Source: Nocardia paucivorans NBRC 100373 (GTDB lineage: Bacteria; Actinomycetota; Actinomycetes; Mycobacteriales; Mycobacteriaceae). Taken from it: a stretch of DNA of 64,000 nt. Shown here piece after piece: positions 60,070 to 64,000 of the stretch. The notes below the pieces were generated by a model. The model searched no databases, was not told the origin of the DNA, and saw nothing but the letters and a program-made list of their open reading frames with translations. Numbering within the stretch: the first letter of the stretch is position 1; each line of letters begins with the position of its first letter. Location: positions 124,001 through 188,000 of the forward strand of contig NZ_BAGE01000044.1 of assembly GCF_000308675.1 (NCBI RefSeq). The letters run 5' to 3'. A program made the position numbers and the translations under genes.

Positions 60070-61125
60070 CTATCGAACAGCGATATCGGGCATCGGTATC
60101 GGGCGCGAGTTGTCGCGCAACGACCGCGCGCCGACAACGCCGACCAGCGATGCGGCGACCGCGGCACGCACGGGTACGAGCGGTGGTTCGCCGTGTTCGA
60201 CGCTCGCACGAAAACCTTCGAGCACCCGAACGGTTCCTTCCACCCGCGGCTCGACGAGGGTGCCCCCCGAGAACAGTGGTTCCGGTTCCCGTTCCTCATC
60301 GCGCACGGCGCCCTCCGGGGCGCACCAGGCCTCCTTGCGCACGCGCACCCGCCACGCGCGGGGCCCACGCGCACGCACCGACTCGGCCAACCCCTCGGTA
60401 CCACGCGCCGACACCCAGCTCCAATGACTGTCGGGCTCACCTTGCAGGAATCCGTGCCGGGTGATCGCCAATGCGCCACCGGTGAGACGAACCACCAGCA
60501 CCACCGCCGCGCGCGGATCGGTGGAGTCGACCGAAAAAGCCGCCACCTCGGTCGGCATCTCACCGGTGATGGCGAGCACGGGCGACAGGGTGTGGGTGCA
60601 ATACGCTGTCGGCTCGATGCGCCCACGCCAGTCGCTCGGATCCGCGATCAGCGCCGAAACCTCGTCGGGTGCCATCCCGTGCAGATAATCTGCCTCGATC
60701 AGGGTGACCCGGCCGATCTCCCCGGCGGCCACGGCATTGCGAATGAGCCGGACATGGGGATGGAACACGTAGTTCTCGGCGAACGAATAGGTGGCGGTGG
60801 AGCGCCGTTCGGCGTCGATGAGGGCCCGCGCCTCCCGTTCGTCCACACACGCGGCGGATTCGGAGAGCACATGCACCCCCTGGTCGAGGAATGCGATGGC
60901 AAGCGGTGCGTGCTCGTCGAAGTCGTTGGCGAGTACGACGGCGTCGAGATCGGCGTACAGCAGTTCGCGCCACTCCGCGGTCGGCACCGCCCCGGGGAGG
61001 CGGGTGGTGGCCTCGGCTCGACGCTCGGGATCCCGGTCGCATACCGCCACCACCTCCATCCCCAACCGACGGCACCATATCGCCAGGTACAGACCCATCC
61101 GCAAACCGACCACACCCACTCGCAC
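60070..61125 (-). CDS. Gfo/Idh/MocA family oxidoreductase
   Basis: 351 residues. The N-terminal Rossmann fold starts VRVGVVGLRMGLYLA and has VAVCDRDPERR and the family block LDAVVLANDFDEHAPLAIAFLDQGVHVLSE, with the E-S of this block replacing the usual E-K-P. C-terminal alpha/beta domain typical of the family. Members are NAD(P)-dependent sugar or inositol dehydrogenases; the missing lysine and proline of E-K-P suggest a divergent substrate or loss of catalysis. The GTG at 61125 is chosen (GAGG 8 bases before); a TTG at 61161 is the upstream limit. Separated from the NPCBM-like gene by a terminator. Confidence 0.85.
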   Translation of the reverse strand: MRVGVVGLRMGLYLAIWCRRLGMEVVAVCDRDPERRAEATTRLPGAVPTAEWRELLYADLDAVVLANDFDEHAPLAIAFLDQGVHVLSESAACVDEREARALIDAERRSTATYSFAENYVFHPHVRLIRNAVAAGEIGRVTLIEADYLHGMAPDEVSALIADPSDWRGRIEPTAYCTHTLSPVLAITGEMPTEVAAFSVDSTDPRAAVVLVVRLTGGALAITRHGFLQGEPDSHWSWVSARGTEGLAESVRARGPRAWRVRVRKEAWCAPEGAVRDEEREPEPLFSGGTLVEPRVEGTVRVLEGFRASVEHGEPPLVPVRAAVAASLVGVVGARSLRDNSRPIPMPDIAVR

Positions 61126-61195
61126 GGATGCATCCTCGGCTGCGACCGCGCGGCAGGTCAACGGAAATTCCGAAACGAATACCCGAAACGAATAC

Positions 61196-61237
61196 GGCGC
61201 GTGGGCCCGGAGTTCGTTCGCTCCGAGCCCACGCGCC
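61196..61237. terminator. Hairpin terminator between NPCBM-like and Gfo/Idh genes
   Basis: 11-bp stem (61196-61206 with 61227-61237), one mismatch, then 5 more bp, loop ttcgttcg. It starts about 30 bases after the minus-strand stop of the NPCBM-like gene. A 12-base direct repeat (cgaaacgaatac, twice) lies just beyond it. Confidence 0.7.
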
Positions 61238-61266
61238 TCTGTGATGTTCCGGTCCGGCGTTCGCTC

Positions 61267-61956
61267 TCACTTCGAGAGAGCGGCGTCCCCCCACACCCCG
61301 TTGCCCACCCGCGTGCACAGGCCCAGGTTCCCGTCCACGAATTGGAAGCTGAGCGTCAGGTTCTGTACCCCGGTCACCGGCACGTTCACCGCCGAGGTCT
61401 CTCCCACTTCGACATTCCCGGACGAATAGATCGGGCTACCGTCGCCGTACACCTCGAATTGGACCACCGATTGGCTGTCACCACCGTCCGCGATACCGGC
61501 CGTCGCCGAGAACTGGGACCATTCGCGGTTGAGGTTGTAGGTGTAGCTCACCTGGGTGTTGCACCCGTTGAACTGTTGATAGACCGAATGCGGGTAGGAG
61601 ACCCCGTTGACGGCCACCGTGCCGGTGTACGGCGTCCCGCTGGAGGGGGTCATCTCGGCCAGATAGCTCTTGGGTTGCGGAGCAGGGGGCGCGGCCGGGG
61701 GCGGGGCCGGCGAGGACACCTCGCTCAGCGTCGCCGCGATCGGTGTCGCGGTGGTGGAATCCGCGTCTTCCGTCGCCCAACCCCCCAGGAGGGTGACGGT
61801 CAAACCGGTGAGCGCCGCCGCGACACCTATCCCCGAGACGATCAACACCCTACGTTCGGCGGTGCCGACACGCGGTCTGGGTTCGGCGCCGTTCGTCTGC
61901 GAGTAGGGGCGCGGACGAGGCCCGCGACTGGAATCGGTTGGATTGGACACGCGCAC
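61267..61956 (-). CDS. Membrane-anchored NPCBM-like carbohydrate-binding protein
   Basis: 229 residues. A basic, proline-rich cytoplasmic N-terminus, one transmembrane helix (VLIVSGIGVAAALTGLTVTLL), a Pro/Ala spacer (PAPPPAAPPAPQ), then a beta-sandwich resembling the NPCBM domain: NGVSYPHSVYQQFNGC, SQFSATAGIAD, VVQFEVYGDG and SAVNVPVTGVQNLTLSF. NPCBM domains bind glycans, so this protein may recognise cell-wall or host sugar. GTG at 61956 is used with AAGAAGAG upstream; another GTG lies two codons on. Two cysteines may bridge. Confidence 0.8.
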   Translation of the reverse strand: MRVSNPTDSSRGPRPRPYSQTNGAEPRPRVGTAERRVLIVSGIGVAAALTGLTVTLLGGWATEDADSTTATPIAATLSEVSSPAPPPAAPPAPQPKSYLAEMTPSSGTPYTGTVAVNGVSYPHSVYQQFNGCNTQVSYTYNLNREWSQFSATAGIADGGDSQSVVQFEVYGDGSPIYSSGNVEVGETSAVNVPVTGVQNLTLSFQFVDGNLGLCTRVGNGVWGDAALSK

Positions 61957-62125
61957 ACTCTTCTTCGAAAGAACTCGACGGAACCCGGTCGGGCGCCGCA
62001 GCAGAGATATACCACGCCGCGTTGGACTATGGAATTGGAGCAATTCACTCGACCGCTCCGTCGCACACGGAATTGCCTCGCAATGACGTTACCATGCCGC
62101 CTGATTCGAAAAATCCAGCGCCCCT

Positions 62126-62908
62126 TTATAATTCATCGGAATCGCATCGAACGGCATCGGCGCCGGATCCGGGTGGCGCGGCCGGATCTATGGACAGGCC
62201 GACACTACGCACCAGGTCGGCGAGTACCGCCTCGAACAGTTCGTCCGGGTCGCTCACCGCCATGGGGTAATTGCCGAACACTTCCAAGGTGACATGTCCG
62301 TACAGCCGCGCCCACAGGGTCATCATCAGATATGCCACCCCCAAATCGAGTTTCTCGGCGGGGAACTTCTGCCCCGACGCGGCGAGGACGGCCAGCAGAT
62401 CGGTCTGAAACCCGATCAGATCCGCCCGTAATGTCGCCGGGATCGTCCCGGTGGGCGGGGTCGCCACCTCGTAACCGGTGAGCAGTCGGCCCGCGGCCTC
62501 CAGGAAGACCAGACCGAACGACTCGTCGAATCGGCGCACCCCGCCGGGATCACCGTCGGCCGGTGAGGCGAATACCAGGGCGAACTCGTGGCGGTGGGCC
62601 AAAGCCCAGCGCCGAAATCCCCGACAGATCGCCAACAGGCGGACCACACCGTCCTCGGGCAGCTCGGCTGCCTGCGCGCCGAGTTCTTCGGCGAGATCGA
62701 CGCAGATGTCCCGACGGATCGCGGCCACCAGCTCTTCCCGGGACGGGTAGTAGCGGTACAGGGCCGGCGCGGTGATGCCGAGCTCACGTGCGATGGCGCG
62801 CAGGGTCAGCGCCTCCGCCCCCTGTTCGACGATCAGCGCCCGGGCCACTCGCCGGATGTCCGCGTCGTTCACCGCGGGCATCCGGCCCCGCCGCGCGGGT
62901 GGTGTCAT
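62126..62908 (-). CDS. TetR/AcrR-family regulator coupled to P450 gene
   Basis: 260 residues. HTH in residues about 15-65 (VARALIVEQGAEALTLRAIA, then LGITAPALYRYYPSREELV). A TetR_C domain follows (WARLYGHVTLEVFG). The ATG at 62908 overlaps the P450 stop (ATGA), so it is in the P450 transcript and probably autoregulates it. The last about 20 residues are low-complexity. Confidence 0.9.
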   Translation of the reverse strand: MTPPARRGRMPAVNDADIRRVARALIVEQGAEALTLRAIARELGITAPALYRYYPSREELVAAIRRDICVDLAEELGAQAAELPEDGVVRLLAICRGFRRWALAHRHEFALVFASPADGDPGGVRRFDESFGLVFLEAAGRLLTGYEVATPPTGTIPATLRADLIGFQTDLLAVLAASGQKFPAEKLDLGVAYLMMTLWARLYGHVTLEVFGNYPMAVSDPDELFEAVLADLVRSVGLSIDPAAPPGSGADAVRCDSDEL

Positions 62909-64000
62909 TCGTATGCGACCTGCCAATGTTTGATTCCGTTCAGCCAACCCGACCGTAGCCGAACCGGTTCGGCGACCTGACGCAGGTTCGGCATCACATC
63001 GGCGATGGCGTTGAAGATCAGGTCCAATTGCAGTCGCGCCAGATTGGCGCCGACGCAATAGTGGGTTCCGGTGCCACCGAACCCCACGTGCGGATTGGGA
63101 TTACGGGTGATGTCCAGCCGGAACGGGTCGACGAAATGGTCTTCGTCGAAGTTGGCCGAGGAGTAGAACAGCCCCACCCTTTGGCCCTTCCGGATGGCCT
63201 GACCACCGATTTCGGTGTCCTGGGTGGCGGTGCGCTGGAAGGCGATCACAGGCGTGGCCCAACGCACGATCTCATCGGGCGCGGTGTGCGGCCGTTCGGC
63301 CTTGTACAGCTCCCACTGGTCGGGGAAATCAATGAACGCCTTCATCCCGTGGGTGGTGGCATTGCGGGTGGTCTCGTTACCGGCCACCGCCAACAGGATG
63401 ACGAGCCAGGCGAATTCGTCCGAACCGAGCGCCTCGCCGTCGATATCGGCGGTGACGAGTTGGCTGACGATATCGTGGGCCGGGCATTTACGCCGCTCCT
63501 CGGCGAGATTCCAGGAATAGCCCATGATTTCCGCGGTGGCCACCTTGTGGTTGCCGTCGAACTCGGGGTCGTCGTACCCCATCATCCGATTGGACCATTC
63601 GAACAGTTTGCCACGATCGGACTGCGGCACGCCCAGGAGTTCGGCAACGGCCTGGAGCGGTAATTCGCAGGCCACCTGCTGAACGAAATCGCCACCGCCG
63701 GTCTTCTTGGCCTCGTGCACGATCCGCTCGGCCCGTTCGTGCAGCGCATCGCGCAGGCTCTGCACGGCGCGTGGGGTGAAACCGCGGGAGATGATGCGGC
63801 GCAGTTTGTCGTGCTCGGGCGGGTCGGTATTGACCAACATAGCGCGCTGGATATCGATCTCCTCCCGCGCGATATCGCCGTTGAAACGAATCACCGCGGT
63901 ATTGGCGTTGCTCGAGAAGATCTCCGGATGCTTGGAGATCTCCTTGATGTGCTCGAGCTTGCTGACCACCCAGTAACCGCCGTCGTCGAACCCGCTCACC
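62905..64000 (-). CDS. Cytochrome P450, CYP125-like, N-terminus outside window
   Basis: About 365 residues visible; the frame runs off the window end, where the family would still have about 60 more residues. Conserved P450 features: I-helix AVAGNETTRNATTHG, K-helix E-I-V-R (DEIVRWATPV), and heme-binding GFGGTGTHYCVGANLARLQ with the Cys. Similarity to CYP125 (steroid C26/C27 monooxygenase) is strong, including SGWLNGIKHWQV near the C-terminus; CYP142 or CYP124 are less likely. With ChoD about 15 kb away, it hints at sterol handling. It is translationally coupled to a TetR gene. Confidence 0.92.
   Translation of the reverse strand, partial: VSGFDDGGYWVVSKLEHIKEISKHPEIFSSNANTAVIRFNGDIAREEIDIQRAMLVNTDPPEHDKLRRIISRGFTPRAVQSLRDALHERAERIVHEAKKTGGGDFVQQVACELPLQAVAELLGVPQSDRGKLFEWSNRMMGYDDPEFDGNHKVATAEIMGYSWNLAEERRKCPAHDIVSQLVTADIDGEALGSDEFAWLVILLAVAGNETTRNATTHGMKAFIDFPDQWELYKAERPHTAPDEIVRWATPVIAFQRTATQDTEIGGQAIRKGQRVGLFYSSANFDEDHFVDPFRLDITRNPNPHVGFGGTGTHYCVGANLARLQLDLIFNAIADVMPNLRQVAEPVRLRSGWLNGIKHWQVAYE

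Noticed and set aside
61171..61196. Direct repeat cgaaacgaatac as part of a CRISPR array
   Set aside because: Only two adjacent copies without spacers; a simple short duplication.

Overview
The window looks like a chromosomal segment of a high-G+C, mycolic-acid-containing actinomycete, most likely Nocardia or a close relative. The evidence is the strong G/C bias at third codon positions, frequent GTG starts, a class Ib ribonucleotide reductase (nrdF plus nrdHIE) close in sequence to the mycobacterial one, a ChoD-type oxidase, a CYP125-like P450, a multi-domain membrane-anchored cutinase, an LppU-like protein and a DUF397/XRE pair. No rRNA, convincing tRNA, CRISPR array, transposase or phage gene was seen.

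Layout. 1-15777: the 3' part of a large NRPS gene (C-A-T-E-C-A-T-C-A-T-E-TE as far as visible), translationally coupled to a DrrA-type ABC ATPase and two ABC-2 permeases, so a peptide assembly and export operon. 15965-20525: a small unknown gene coupled to an SRPBCC protein, a large LuxR/NB-ARC regulator and an unknown gene. 21219-34478: the ribonucleotide reductase genes lie in two convergent blocks, nrdF (+) and nrdHIE (-), each preceded by paired NrdR-box-like palindromes. Between them are an LLM-class oxidoreductase, two very short hydrophobic peptides, an XRE/DUF397 pair (the XRE gene carries two frameshifts and a 14-bp tandem repeat), a three-gene coupled operon of unknown function, a decayed AhpD-like gene, mgtE and a cutinase.

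34953-42494: an FMN reductase and a divergent TetR gene share a perfect operator; nadE follows; then a molybdenum cofactor cluster (moaA-moaD; moeA-moaC/mog-moaE) and a COG0523/CobW GTPase that overlaps moaE tail to tail. 42631-50813: secreted and envelope proteins (a small secreted protein, a beta-propeller, PhoD phosphatase, an LppU-like protein and a glycine-rich membrane protein), an MHS transporter and choD. 51613-55800: TetR and a divergent three-gene oxidation operon (PF10118-type protein, ferredoxin reductase, Baeyer-Villiger-type monooxygenase) with an operator and a predicted leaderless promoter. 55850-64000: gdhA, a PLP decarboxylase fused to a DUF6875-like domain, a frameshifted F420/PPOX enzyme, a Gfo/Idh oxidoreductase, an NPCBM-like envelope protein, and a CYP125-like P450 coupled to a TetR gene, the P450 cut by the window edge.

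Points most worth checking: the small hydrophobic peptides, the repeat-containing and frameshifted XRE regulator beside an unknown operon, the decarboxylase-DUF6875 fusion, and the degenerate first epimerization domain of the NRPS. Three single-base frameshifts in 64 kb (two in the XRE gene, one in the PPOX gene) could be true decay or sequencing error.
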